From positions 1 to 23,313 of the IMG/VR virus record IMGVR_UViG_3300042992_001156: a stretch of 23,313 bases of DNA, one strand, 5' to 3'. Shown here piece by piece: positions 14,335 to 22,515 of this stretch. The stretch's first letter is position 1, and every line of letters begins with the position of its first letter. The notes beneath the pieces are model-generated. The model saw only the letters and a list, made by a program, of their open reading frames with translations, did no database searches and had not been told where the DNA came from. Made by a program: the position numbers and the translations under genes. The DNA comes from a virus.

Positions 14335-16144
14335 GGAATTAGCGAAGATACCTGGATATATAGAAGAACGAGAAGCGAAGTTATTGTTTTATCAATTTCT
14401 TCGCAACAATACTACTTTTGCTACTGATTTAATAACTGGTGTCAAACTGTTTCCTTTTCAACATATGGCTATTAAAGGCATGTTGGAAAGTGATTATTTT
14501 TTGGGCGTGTGGTCGCGTGGTATGAGTAAATCTTATACTACTGGTATTTATGCCGTACTTGATGCTATATTAAATCAAGGAGTTGAAACAGGTATATTAT
14601 CCCGATCATTTCGTCAGTCAAAAATGATATTTAAAAAGATAGAAGACATCGCTGCTAAACCTGAAGCTTATCTTTTAAAACAATGTATTACAAAAATATC
14701 CAAGTCTAACGATGAATGGGTAATGGAGATTGGTAGAAGTCGTATTCGTGCGTTGCCATTGGGTGATGGCGAAAAGCTTCGTGGTTTTCGTTTTCATCGT
14801 ATTATTATTGATGAGTTTTTATTGATGCCTGAACGTATTTATAACGAAGTTATTATTCCCTTCTTATCCGTCGTTCAAAATCCGACTCAAAGAGAAGAAC
14901 TTTATAATCTTGAAACCCAATTGATTAATAAAGGAGAAATGACTGAAGAAGATAGGTATATCTGGCCTAACAATAAATTAATAGCATTATCTTCAGCGTC
15001 TTTTAAATTTGAATATTTGTATAAATTATACGAGCAGTATGAAAATCTAATATCTAACCCTAAAAACAAAGAAAAGACTAAGCGTTGTATTATGCAGTTC
15101 TCTTATGACTGCGCTCCAGTTCAGTTGTACGATCAAAATCTAATTAATCAAGCAAAATCGACAATGAGTGAGTCGCAGTTTTTGCGAGAGTTCGGCGCAC
15201 AGTTTAGTGATGATAGTTCTGGCTATTTTAAAATATCTAAAATGGCGTTATGCACTGTTCCTGATGGTGAGCTTCCTGCTGTTGAGGTAGTTGGTAATCC
15301 AGAAGATGAATATATATTGGCGGTAGATCCTTCTTGGTCAGAAACTGAATCATCAGATGATTTTGCCATTCAAGTATTAAAAATAGATAAAGAAAAACAA
15401 ATTAATACTTTAATTCATTCTTATGCTCTTTCTGGATCTTCTTTAAAAGATCATATTAAATATTTCTTATATCTATTGCAGAACTTTAATATTATAGCGA
15501 TCTGCATGGACTATAACGGCGGCGTTCAGTTCATGAATTCTTGCAATGAAAGCGAATTATTTAAGGATGCTAAAATAAATTTAAAATCAATGGTAACAGA
15601 ATTTGAAAGACCTGAAGAATATGCTCAAAATTTATATTCTGCAAAAACCGAATACAACAGATCAGATTATAAATACGTTTTCTTAAGAAAACCAACTTCA
15701 GGTTGGATACGATTAGCGAATGAAATGTTACAAGCTAATTTTGATCATCGCCGTACATATTTCGCTAGTAGAGCTATTGATGATAATTTCAGAAGTCAAA
15801 CTAAAAAGCGCATTGGTATTACAGATTTAAAATTCTCTAACGCTTTGGACACTGAAAAAGAAAATGAAGAAGCTAAAATGATTGATTTTGTAGAACATTT
15901 AACTGATATGATATTGTTAACTAAAACAGAATGCGCTCTCATACAAATAACAACATCTGCTCAAGGTATGCAGAACTTTGATCTTCCAGCGAACCTTAAA
16001 CGTAAGTCTGGACCAGATAAACCTAGAAAAGATAGTTACTCAGCATTAGTATTAGGTAATTGGTTGTGTAAGATTTATTTCGACATGAATAATACTCAAG
16101 TTGAAGATATGACTGAAACTTTTGAACCAATGTTTATAGCTTAA
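14279..16144 (+). CDS. terL: terminase large subunit (packaging ATPase/nuclease)
   Basis: A 621-residue large terminase that pumps DNA into the prohead and cuts concatemers. The ATPase half shows FPFQHMAIKGM (adenine-binding region), a Walker A variant SRGMSKS (79-85) and Walker B IIIDEF with D178 and E179. The C-terminal RNase H-like nuclease shows AVDPSW (D350), CMDYNGG (D411) and HLTDMI (D543). Length and order are normal for the family. The Walker A has Ser in place of the usual Gly before Lys. The ATG at 14279 lies 56 bases inside the nuclease gene. It is the only ATG before the adenine-binding region, so it is kept, though a later non-ATG start is possible. It is followed by a palindrome and then the portal gene. 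Confidence 0.92.
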   Translation: MSWEIGNQVPRKSQLISNEELAKIPGYIEEREAKLLFYQFLRNNTTFATDLITGVKLFPFQHMAIKGMLESDYFLGVWSRGMSKSYTTGIYAVLDAILNQGVETGILSRSFRQSKMIFKKIEDIAAKPEAYLLKQCITKISKSNDEWVMEIGRSRIRALPLGDGEKLRGFRFHRIIIDEFLLMPERIYNEVIIPFLSVVQNPTQREELYNLETQLINKGEMTEEDRYIWPNNKLIALSSASFKFEYLYKLYEQYENLISNPKNKEKTKRCIMQFSYDCAPVQLYDQNLINQAKSTMSESQFLREFGAQFSDDSSGYFKISKMALCTVPDGELPAVEVVGNPEDEYILAVDPSWSETESSDDFAIQVLKIDKEKQINTLIHSYALSGSSLKDHIKYFLYLLQNFNIIAICMDYNGGVQFMNSCNESELFKDAKINLKSMVTEFERPEEYAQNLYSAKTEYNRSDYKYVFLRKPTSGWIRLANEMLQANFDHRRTYFASRAIDDNFRSQTKKRIGITDLKFSNALDTEKENEEAKMIDFVEHLTDMILLTKTECALIQITTSAQGMQNFDLPANLKRKSGPDKPRKDSYSALVLGNWLCKIYFDMNNTQVEDMTETFEPMFIA

Positions 16145-16154
16145 AAGTTAAAAA

Positions 16155-16171
16155 GTCACTTTTAAAGTGAC
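16155..16171. repeat. perfect 17-base palindrome before the portal gene
   Basis: GTCACTTTTAAAGTGAC is symmetric around its central T: GTCACTTT and AAAGTGAC are exact reverse complements. It lies between the terminase stop and the portal start, with no T run after it, so an operator or RNA-processing stem is more likely than a terminator. Confidence 0.55.
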
Positions 16172-16174
16172 AAT

Positions 16175-16180
16175 GTGTAA
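16175..16180 (+). promoter_or_regulatory. GTGTAA element before the portal gene
   Basis: GTGTAA with 11 bases before the ATG at 16192, directly after the 16155-16171 palindrome. It has the same spacing as the element before the protease/scaffold gene. Confidence 0.4.
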
Positions 16181-16191
16181 CTATTATTAAC

Positions 16192-18228
16192 ATGAGTCGC
16201 AAATATAATAAAAGATCAGATTATTGGGGCAAATTCTCTAAAGCTCAAGAAGGGCAGTCTGAGCCGCTTGACGCTATGTTAAGAGATAATGCTTCTGAAC
16301 CTTCTTTAGTTGGTGATCCATTCTATCAACAAGAGGCTAAAGCTTCTAGTTATGAAAGAAGTGGAGGAGGAGAATCTACTAATTTACGCAGAAATTTGGC
16401 TTATGTAGGACCAAAAATTTATAAATATGGAAACATTAGAGAAGGAATGTTGCCGTTCGAAACTTCTATTAACGGATATAATATTCGTGACGCTATAGAA
16501 TTATGCCAGAAAGCTTATGCAAATATAGCTATTTTTAGAAATGCTGTTGATATTATGTCTGAATTTGCTAATGCTGAAATATATTTAGAAGGTGGAAGTC
16601 AAAAATCAAAAGACTTTTTCTCAAAATGGATGAAGTATACAAGGATGTGGAATGTTAAAGATCAATACTTCCGCGAGTATTATCGCAGTGGTAATGTTTT
16701 CTTTTACAAGATAAATGCTAAATTTAATATCGACGATTTTCAAAAAATTCTAGAAACATACGCTTCATATGATGGAGCGTCTTATAATACAGATATTAAA
16801 TTGTATAATTATCCTACGCCATACGACGTAAAGAATTTAATTCCAGTTCAATACACACTTCTCAATCCATATTATTTGACAACAAATCACACAAGTTCTT
16901 GGCATCAAATTGTTTATCAAAAAATACTTTCTGAATACGAATTAGAAAGACTTAGATCGCCTAAAAACGATCACGATAAAGTTGTGTTTGATAGTTTAGA
17001 CAACGATACAAAAGAAAAAATCAGATTGGGTCAATGGGCAAGAGATGGGCTTAAAATTCAATTGAATCCTACAGATATTATCTATTCTTTTTATAAGAAG
17101 CAAGATTACGAACCTTTCGCTATACCTTTTGGTTTCGCCGTTCTTGATGATATCAATTTCAAGATGGAAATGAAAAAGATTGATCAAGCTATTTGCCGCA
17201 CAATTGAGAATGTCATTCTATTGATAACTATGGGTAGCGAACCCGCTAAAGGAGGCATCAATCATAAGAATATAAAAGCGATGCAAAATCTTTTGAGCAA
17301 TCAATCTGTTGGTCGCGTTCTAGTTGCAGATTATACAACAAAAGCTGAGTTCATTATCCCAGATATGAATAAAGTTTTAGGATATGAGAAGTATAAAGTA
17401 GTCAATGAAGATATAAAAGAAGGATTGCAGAACATTCTTATCGGTTCAGAAAAGTTTGCAAACACAACTGTAAAAGCTCAAGTATTTTTCGAAAGATTAA
17501 AGGAAGCTAGAAAAGCTTTCTTGAATGATTTTCTACAGCCTGAAATGGAATTGATTTTTCGCAACTTGGGATTTAAAGGTAAATGCCCTATCGCTAAGTT
17601 TGAAGAGGTATCTATTAAAGACGAGACTCAATTTAATCGCGTGGTCACGCGCATGATGGAACTAGGAATATTGCCTCCAGAAGAAGGGTTGAGAGTAATT
17701 GAAACTGGTATTTATCCAACTAAAGAAGAGCTAGGTACTGCTCAAGCTAAGTTCGTAGAAGAAAGAAAGAAGGGATATTATAACCCAATTGTTGGCGGCG
17801 TTCCTGTTATCGCTCCTCCAACGCCTGAAGTTTCAGGAGTTAAACCCCCAATCAAAAAGACAACGACTCCAACTGAAAAAGGTCGTCCTGTCGGATCTAA
17901 CGCTTCTGTTTATGCAAAAGATGCAATTGCTAAAGTCATGGACAAAACAAAAGATTTATATTCTATCGTAGAATTAGGTTTGAAAAAGAAATATTCTAAA
18001 AAATCTTTAAACGCCGAACAGAATAAATTAGCACAAGGTATTTCCGAAGCAATCATATTAGGATCTCAGTGTGAATCTTGGACTTCTTTAGCTACAGAAG
18101 TTCTAAACGATCCAAATAAATTAGACAAGCTAAACATATTAAGTGAGATACAAACTACTGCTGGCGAACATGATTTAGACACATACGCAGCAGCACTTTT
18201 ATATCACAGTACTAAGTATTCCGTGTAA
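16192..18228 (+). CDS. portal protein
   Basis: A 678-residue portal protein, the dodecameric ring at the head vertex through which DNA enters and to which the tail attaches. It begins with a polar N-terminal arm, then the wing/stem-like region (IRDAIELCQKAYANIAIFRNAVDI, seen in parts from about residue 98) typical of phage portals, and a long alpha-helical part with GLQNILIGSEKF. After about residue 530 there is a Pro/Thr-rich linker and a helical C-terminal extension of roughly 100 residues. Position between large terminase and protease/scaffold supports the call. The leader has a GTGTAA element and no SD. Confidence 0.85.
   Translation: MSRKYNKRSDYWGKFSKAQEGQSEPLDAMLRDNASEPSLVGDPFYQQEAKASSYERSGGGESTNLRRNLAYVGPKIYKYGNIREGMLPFETSINGYNIRDAIELCQKAYANIAIFRNAVDIMSEFANAEIYLEGGSQKSKDFFSKWMKYTRMWNVKDQYFREYYRSGNVFFYKINAKFNIDDFQKILETYASYDGASYNTDIKLYNYPTPYDVKNLIPVQYTLLNPYYLTTNHTSSWHQIVYQKILSEYELERLRSPKNDHDKVVFDSLDNDTKEKIRLGQWARDGLKIQLNPTDIIYSFYKKQDYEPFAIPFGFAVLDDINFKMEMKKIDQAICRTIENVILLITMGSEPAKGGINHKNIKAMQNLLSNQSVGRVLVADYTTKAEFIIPDMNKVLGYEKYKVVNEDIKEGLQNILIGSEKFANTTVKAQVFFERLKEARKAFLNDFLQPEMELIFRNLGFKGKCPIAKFEEVSIKDETQFNRVVTRMMELGILPPEEGLRVIETGIYPTKEELGTAQAKFVEERKKGYYNPIVGGVPVIAPPTPEVSGVKPPIKKTTTPTEKGRPVGSNASVYAKDAIAKVMDKTKDLYSIVELGLKKKYSKKSLNAEQNKLAQGISEAIILGSQCESWTSLATEVLNDPNKLDKLNILSEIQTTAGEHDLDTYAAALLYHSTKYSV
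18223..18228 (+). promoter_or_regulatory. GTGTAA element before the protease/scaffold gene
   Basis: GTGTAA ends on the portal stop codon, 11 bases before the ATG at 18240. A related TGTAAATA follows at 18231-18238. Confidence 0.4.
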
Positions 18229-18239
18229 AATGTAAATAT

Positions 18240-19832
18240 ATGTTCCTTTATAGAACTAAATTTGACAACATAGTTACGGCTTCGTTAAATTTCGATAGCA
18301 ATGTTTTGTTGTCGCAAGCTTCATTGGAACCGCTTAAGTCAATTATACCTTCTTCAGTTAATTTAGAAAAAAATGTTGATTTAGTTGGGGCTGCATTTAA
18401 TGCGGCTCTTGTAAATCGTTTTAATAAAAATGGTGATGGTATTGATACTAATACAGCCATTGCGTTTAAAAATTATTTCATTCATAAGCCAACAAATATT
18501 GAACATAACAAAAAAAGAGTAGTTGGGCATATTGTTAATTCAGCGTTTTCTTCTTATGGAGAGAATAAAATATTATCTGACGAAGACGTAAGAGGAAGTC
18601 TTAGTCCATTTAATATTGCTTTGGCCGCTGTAATTTATAAAACAGTTGATCGCGATTTCGCAGACGCATTAATGGATTCTAACGATCCTGATTCCGCATT
18701 ATATGAAAAAATTAGCGCAAGTTGGGAGATAGGATTTAATGAGTATTATATTGCAGTTGGAAGTTTAGATTTGAAGCAAGCGGAGATTATCACTAAAAAA
18801 GAACAAATAGATGAATTCAAGAAATATTTAAAAGGCTTTGATGGATCTGGATATATGAACGATGGAACTCCAGTATATCGTTTGGTTACTGGACGTATTT
18901 ATCCTTTAGGTATCGGATTCACAAGCAATCCTGCTGCTGATGTTAAAGGCGTAGTAATTGATGATGGAACATCTGCTATAGAAATTGAAAACGAAAAACA
19001 AGAAATAGAAACAGAAGAAGCTGAGTTTTATGAAGTCGATTCTGTAGAATTATTAAACTTTAACAATAAAATATTTTCACAAAAACAAAAACAACCTGTA
19101 AATATTACCAAAACAAAAATTATGGATTTAGAACAAATACTATCTGCATTAAAAACAGTTCTCGCTGAAAAGCAAGACACTGCCAAGTTTAGTGATGAAG
19201 CCGTAGCTTCTATTTCAGCCAAGATCGCTGAGAGCATTAAACTGAAGAGTGACGAAATGAAACTAGAGATGGAAAATGCTGAAGTCGCTAAGGCTGAAGC
19301 TGTCGCTCAAGTTGAAAAATTCAAGAAAGATCTTGATGAGAACAACAAAAAACTTTCTGAGACTCTCGCTAAATTAGCAGAACTCGAAAACACAATTTCC
19401 GCTCAAGCTTCTCAAGAACTTTATAGTTCAAGAATGAGTTTCCTAGATACTGATTATGATCTTGATGAGATTGATCGTCAGTTTCTAGCTAAAGAAGTAT
19501 CTGCTTTGGCAAACACAGAAGAGGCGTTTGCTTCTTATAAAGAAAAGCTCGCTGTTCTTTTTAGACACAAGAACAAAGCTTCAAAGCAAGATCAAGATAA
19601 ATTTTTCCAAGAACGTCTGGAAGCCGAATTGGCAAAGAGAATGGGACAAGCAAAGACTCAACGAACTGAAGTTGTCGAAAAGACAGTTGAAGTTGAAACC
19701 GCTTTGGCTAACGCCAAACGCGAAGAGCCAGCTATACCCGCTCAGTCACTCGCTCCTTCAGAAGCAAAAGCTTCTTGGAAAGAAAGACTAGGTAAAGCTT
19801 TCAGCAAGGAAAACATAACAGTTAAATTTTAA
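18240..19832 (+). CDS. prohead protease fused to scaffold protein
   Basis: A 530-residue protein combining two head-assembly roles. Residues 1-250 look like a prohead protease that cleaves scaffold and capsid precursors: IEHNKKRVVGHIV has candidate catalytic His H89 (or H97), and ISASWEIGF has candidate Ser S159 or S161. Residues 295-530 look like a scaffold: a long charged coiled-coil (about 325-390, Ala, Glu, Lys rich) and a basic C-terminal helix (SWKERLGKAFSKE) typical of scaffold-capsid contacts. An in-frame ATG at 19122 starts MDLEQILSALK at the domain boundary and could give a separate scaffold, as in lambda. Codons become more GC-rich after that point. It lies between portal and capsid genes. 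Confidence 0.75.
   Translation: MFLYRTKFDNIVTASLNFDSNVLLSQASLEPLKSIIPSSVNLEKNVDLVGAAFNAALVNRFNKNGDGIDTNTAIAFKNYFIHKPTNIEHNKKRVVGHIVNSAFSSYGENKILSDEDVRGSLSPFNIALAAVIYKTVDRDFADALMDSNDPDSALYEKISASWEIGFNEYYIAVGSLDLKQAEIITKKEQIDEFKKYLKGFDGSGYMNDGTPVYRLVTGRIYPLGIGFTSNPAADVKGVVIDDGTSAIEIENEKQEIETEEAEFYEVDSVELLNFNNKIFSQKQKQPVNITKTKIMDLEQILSALKTVLAEKQDTAKFSDEAVASISAKIAESIKLKSDEMKLEMENAEVAKAEAVAQVEKFKKDLDENNKKLSETLAKLAELENTISAQASQELYSSRMSFLDTDYDLDEIDRQFLAKEVSALANTEEAFASYKEKLAVLFRHKNKASKQDQDKFFQERLEAELAKRMGQAKTQRTEVVEKTVEVETALANAKREEPAIPAQSLAPSEAKASWKERLGKAFSKENITVKF
19097..19124 (+). promoter_or_regulatory. possible internal start for the scaffold part
   Basis: TGTAAATA at 19097-19104 is followed 17 bases later by an in-frame ATG (19122, residue 295). 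The same octamer precedes the start of the full gene at 18231-18238. The location at the protease/scaffold boundary suggests a nested scaffold product. Confidence 0.35.
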
Positions 19833-19838
19833 AAATAT

Positions 19839-20516
19839 ATGTCACTAAGATTATATCCATTCAGACAGTATAGCGACGTTGATGTTATCAACATGTTCGC
19901 GAGCGACACTGTTGATGCCACTCCATCTACAAATGGCAATGGTTCAGCAGGTGTTTTCGTCAAGGTATCTGCTGGTAACTTGGATCTCGATCCAATTCAA
20001 TACACAGCTACCGATATTACAAATACACTTGGTAAAACAGACTATCCCTTCTTGGGAGCTGTTCAATACCCTGCTGTACCTTTGAAGTTTACAGCCGCCA
20101 CTGCTGGTGAGCCAGTTCTTGGCATGACTCTTAATCAGACTCTAGCTACTGATGAAAATGGCGAAAGACTTCTTTACAATCCAGTAAAGAGAGCAGAACT
20201 ACAAGCCGTTCTTACTGGACAAGCTGTACCTGTAGCTACTCGCGGTATCTTCACACTAGCTGATACAGCTATTGACTGGGTTGACGCTAACATGGTTGTT
20301 AATAGCCATCTTATCATTTCAGCTAACGCTGGTAAGGTTTCTGGCCTATTGGCTAGTGCTGTATCCCCAATCACTGGAACCACAAGTATCATTGGCCGTA
20401 TTCTCGGCACTGGTCAACGTGTTTCTCAGAACGGTAAGAGTGATTATTTTGCCGGTAGTACTACTGGTAAATATGCTCTTGTTCAATTCGATTGTAATTC
20501 CTCTTACGTTGTATAA
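19839..20516 (+). CDS. virion protein, probable capsid decoration/stabilisation protein
   Basis: A 225-residue protein without a recognised motif. It is rich in Ala, Gly, Thr, Val and Asn, contains no long helix, and looks like a beta-rich structural protein (TRGIFTLADTAIDW, HLIISANAGKVSG). It uses the GC-richer, optimised codons of the capsid gene next door, which fits abundant expression. Its place between the protease/scaffold and the major capsid gene is where head decoration or stabilising proteins are often encoded. It starts 6 bases after the previous gene, with an A/T-only leader. It may instead be a minor head protein. Confidence 0.55.
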   Translation: MSLRLYPFRQYSDVDVINMFASDTVDATPSTNGNGSAGVFVKVSAGNLDLDPIQYTATDITNTLGKTDYPFLGAVQYPAVPLKFTAATAGEPVLGMTLNQTLATDENGERLLYNPVKRAELQAVLTGQAVPVATRGIFTLADTAIDWVDANMVVNSHLIISANAGKVSGLLASAVSPITGTTSIIGRILGTGQRVSQNGKSDYFAGSTTGKYALVQFDCNSSYVV

Positions 20517-20517
20517 T
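20512..20517 (+). promoter_or_regulatory. TATAAT box 20 bases before the capsid gene
   Basis: TATAAT overlaps the stop codon of the preceding gene and lies exactly 20 bases before the ATG at 20538. A capsid-specific promoter here would fit the high expression expected. Confidence 0.4.
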
Positions 20518-20537
20518 CAATTTAACTAATAAATAAT

Positions 20538-21713
20538 ATGAAAATCGTTTTAAAGAGAACAGACGAACAAGTCGAGCTAATTAAAGCTCTAGCCTCAAAG
20601 AACCGTGAAGTAGCCTTCGATGCTCAAGTAGCTTTGGCTGAATTCATTGGACCAGTTTTGGCTGAAGTTATTAATAACGCCCCAACTATTTCTAATTTGT
20701 TCACAAGTCTTCAATTCAATGCTGAAGATAACCCCTCAATTCCTCTAGACCTCTATTATGATATCTTCGATGAAGATTACATCAAGGTCTATAGTCAGAG
20801 TGTAGCTGGTGGTCTTCCTCAGAACGTAGTTCAACCTTTGGCTTCTGAGCTAAAGATTGCTACTTATCGTCTCGATAGCGCAATCGCTTTCGATAAGAAG
20901 TACGCTGCCAAGAGCCGTTTGGACGTAGTTAGTAAGTCTTTCACTCGCATAGCTCAAGAAGTTATGCTCAAGCAAGAAAGAACTTCTGCTAACCTTCTAA
21001 TGACTGCTCTAGCTAACGCTTCCACTGGTAATGATGCTACTGCTGCTAATAACCTTCACACCTTCCGTGCTGCTGCTGTTGGACGTTTCGTTCTTAACGA
21101 CTTGAACAAGTTGTTCACTAAGATCAAGCGTATTAATGCTTCATTCGTTGGTGGCACTCCTTCTGGCGCTCGTAGAGGTCTAACCGATCTTATCGTTTCT
21201 CCAGAAATCATCGAAGAAATTCGTGGTATGGCTTATAACCCAATCAATACCAAGGCTTCTATAGCTGGTACTGCCAGTACTTCTAATAGCGCTGGTAATG
21301 CTCCTATTACTGCTACCGATGAAATTCGTAACCAACTTTTCAATCAAGCTGGTCTACCTGAATTCTTCGGAGTTTCAATCATGGAAATTCTAGAGTTCGG
21401 TGTTGGTAAGAAGTTCACCACAATTTTCGATACAGTCGCTGGTTCTACAGCTTACGCTGACAACTATGCTGTAAATGCAAATAGTGGAACTGCTCAGGCA
21501 TTCCAGGCTACTGAACAGATCATAGTTGGTCTTGACAGAAGCCGTGATTCACTAATTCGTGCTGTAGCTGTTGATGCTGACAGCGGTTCTGAGTTCAATC
21601 TAGTCGCTGATGACCAATATACTCTTCGTCAGGGTAAGATTGGTTATTATGGTTCTCTTGAAGAGGGTCGTATGGTTCTCGACAATCGCGCTTTGGTTGG
21701 ATTGATTGTCTGA
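20538..21713 (+). CDS. major capsid protein (HK97-fold type)
   Basis: A 391-residue major capsid protein. It starts with a helical N-terminal arm (EQVELIKALASKNREVAFDAQ), then FIGPVLAEVINNAP and a beta region (IPLDLYYDIFDEDYIKVY) as in phage capsid proteins with the HK97 fold, followed by a long spine-like helix (RIAQEVMLKQERTSANLLMTAL) and an A-domain region (LTDLIVSPEIIEEIRGMAYNP). The length suits the family, and its place after protease/scaffold is standard. The base composition is the highest in the window: 30 of 60 bases are G/C at 21121-21180, against 12 of 60 at 3541-3600. Frequent GCT, CGT, AAC and AAG codons suggest very strong expression. It is followed by a strong terminator. Confidence 0.85.
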   Translation: MKIVLKRTDEQVELIKALASKNREVAFDAQVALAEFIGPVLAEVINNAPTISNLFTSLQFNAEDNPSIPLDLYYDIFDEDYIKVYSQSVAGGLPQNVVQPLASELKIATYRLDSAIAFDKKYAAKSRLDVVSKSFTRIAQEVMLKQERTSANLLMTALANASTGNDATAANNLHTFRAAAVGRFVLNDLNKLFTKIKRINASFVGGTPSGARRGLTDLIVSPEIIEEIRGMAYNPINTKASIAGTASTSNSAGNAPITATDEIRNQLFNQAGLPEFFGVSIMEILEFGVGKKFTTIFDTVAGSTAYADNYAVNANSGTAQAFQATEQIIVGLDRSRDSLIRAVAVDADSGSEFNLVADDQYTLRQGKIGYYGSLEEGRMVLDNRALVGLIV

Positions 21714-21738
21714 TATATAGTAAGTCCGTCATAAATTG

Positions 21739-21769
21739 GGCGTTATCCGAAAGGGTAACGCCTTTTTTT
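21739..21769 (+). terminator. intrinsic terminator after the capsid gene
   Basis: A ten-base-pair stem (GGCGTTATCC with GGGTAACGCC, one G-U pair) closed by a GAAA tetraloop at 21749-21752, followed by seven T at 21763-21769. It is 25 bases after the capsid stop and closes the head operon. Confidence 0.9.
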
Positions 21770-21788
21770 ATTGAATAATATATATTTT

Positions 21789-21794
21789 GTGTAA
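21789..21794 (+). promoter_or_regulatory. GTGTAA element before the 139-residue gene
   Basis: GTGTAA with 8 bases before the ATG at 21803, placed between a strong terminator and the next gene, so some promoter is needed here. Confidence 0.45.
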
Positions 21795-21802
21795 TATAGT
21801 AT

Positions 21803-22222
21803 ATGGCTAAAAAGTCAATTAAAAATACCCCGACAGATGCAAAAAAGCCTGAGCCTAAGAAGTCAGAGCTAGACAATCTAACGCTTACAGATGGAAAAGC
21901 TCATCTCGATCCAGACATTGAAAAAGTTAAAAAGCTAGAAGAAATCCTTGGCATCAGAAAGATGAATCCATTTGGCACATCTAATATTGATGTTTTTAGA
22001 GAAAGACTAAATGAAATGGCTATTGTTGATTTGCAGCATATGTGCGAAAATATAGGCATATTTGCAAGCGGCTCACGAATGCAAATTAAGGAAAAACTAT
22101 TGCGCGAATTTAAGTCTACAAATAAAGGCAGTATTTCTATGTTGATTAATAATCCAGCATTAATTTTAGATCCTACGAACCCAAAGCATCAAAAAACTTT
22201 AAAAATTCTTCGCGAGATATAA
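21803..22222 (+). CDS. hypothetical protein with SAP-like helical motif
   Basis: A 139-residue protein. The first 30 residues are Lys/Pro-rich and disordered. About residues 72-105 (MAIVDLQHMCENIGI and SGSRMQIKEKLLREF) resemble a SAP-type helix-extension-helix, a small nucleic-acid-binding fold with the pattern L..LC...G....G....L...L. The tail reads ISMLINNPALILDP. It is a small gene following the capsid gene, between two strong terminators, and may be a head-completion or DNA-binding protein. The function is not certain. Confidence 0.65.
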   Translation: MAKKSIKNTPTDAKKPEPKKSELDNLTLTDGKAHLDPDIEKVKKLEEILGIRKMNPFGTSNIDVFRERLNEMAIVDLQHMCENIGIFASGSRMQIKEKLLREFKSTNKGSISMLINNPALILDPTNPKHQKTLKILREI

Positions 22223-22224
22223 TA
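22216..22224 (+). promoter_or_regulatory. GATATAATA element, TATAAT 20 bases before the 68-residue gene
   Basis: GATATAATA overlaps the stop codon of the preceding gene. Its TATAAT (22218-22223) ends 20 bases before the ATG at 22244, the same spacing as before the capsid and PhoH-like genes. Confidence 0.4.
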
Positions 22225-22243
22225 TATAGTACCTTAATTAATT

Positions 22244-22450
22244 ATGGAACAGAACAATCAGAATCAAGTTAACCTATCACAAGTAAGCGACATTCAACTA
22301 AAAGCTTTCGCTTATGATGAACTCGGTAAGATCGAAATGGCGCAAGCCAATCTTCGTCTTATTAATCAAGAACTAACCACTCGCGCAAAGTCTGCTGCTG
22401 ATGCATCAAGTAATGGTGTCGTCAATCCAGACTTGCCAGTGGTAAAGTAA
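22244..22450 (+). CDS. small helical hypothetical protein
   Basis: A 68-residue protein that I do not recognise. It has a Gln/Asn-rich beginning, a central helix (IQLKAFAYDELGKIEMAQANLRLINQ cut into two amphipathic parts), and a short Pro-containing tail. It has no signal peptide or membrane segment. It lies 21 bases after the SAP-like gene and 18 bases before an intrinsic terminator. Small helical proteins of this size next to capsid genes are often head or assembly chaperone proteins, but no function can be assigned here. The coding region has well-used codons and a clear stop, so a real gene is likely. Confidence 0.65.
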   Translation: MEQNNQNQVNLSQVSDIQLKAFAYDELGKIEMAQANLRLINQELTTRAKSAADASSNGVVNPDLPVVK

Positions 22451-22468
22451 GTTTACATAAACAACGCG

Positions 22469-22495
22469 AACCCAAGCGAAAGCTTGGGTTTTTTT
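22469..22495 (+). terminator. intrinsic terminator after the 68-residue gene
   Basis: A nine-base-pair perfect stem (AACCCAAGC with GCTTGGGTT) closed by a GAAA tetraloop at 22478-22481, with a run of seven T at 22489-22495 whose first two belong to the stem. It has the same loop as the terminator after the capsid gene. Confidence 0.9.
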
Positions 22496-22515
22496 GTCTC
22501 CAGATTTAATATAAC

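Noticed and set aside
16155-16171. Terminator after the large terminase gene
   Set aside because: The palindrome has an A/T-rich stem and no T run after it, so it does not meet intrinsic terminator criteria.
20174-20410. Minus-strand open frame inside the decoration-protein gene
   Set aside because: It is a shadow of the plus-strand gene with no domain and no start context.
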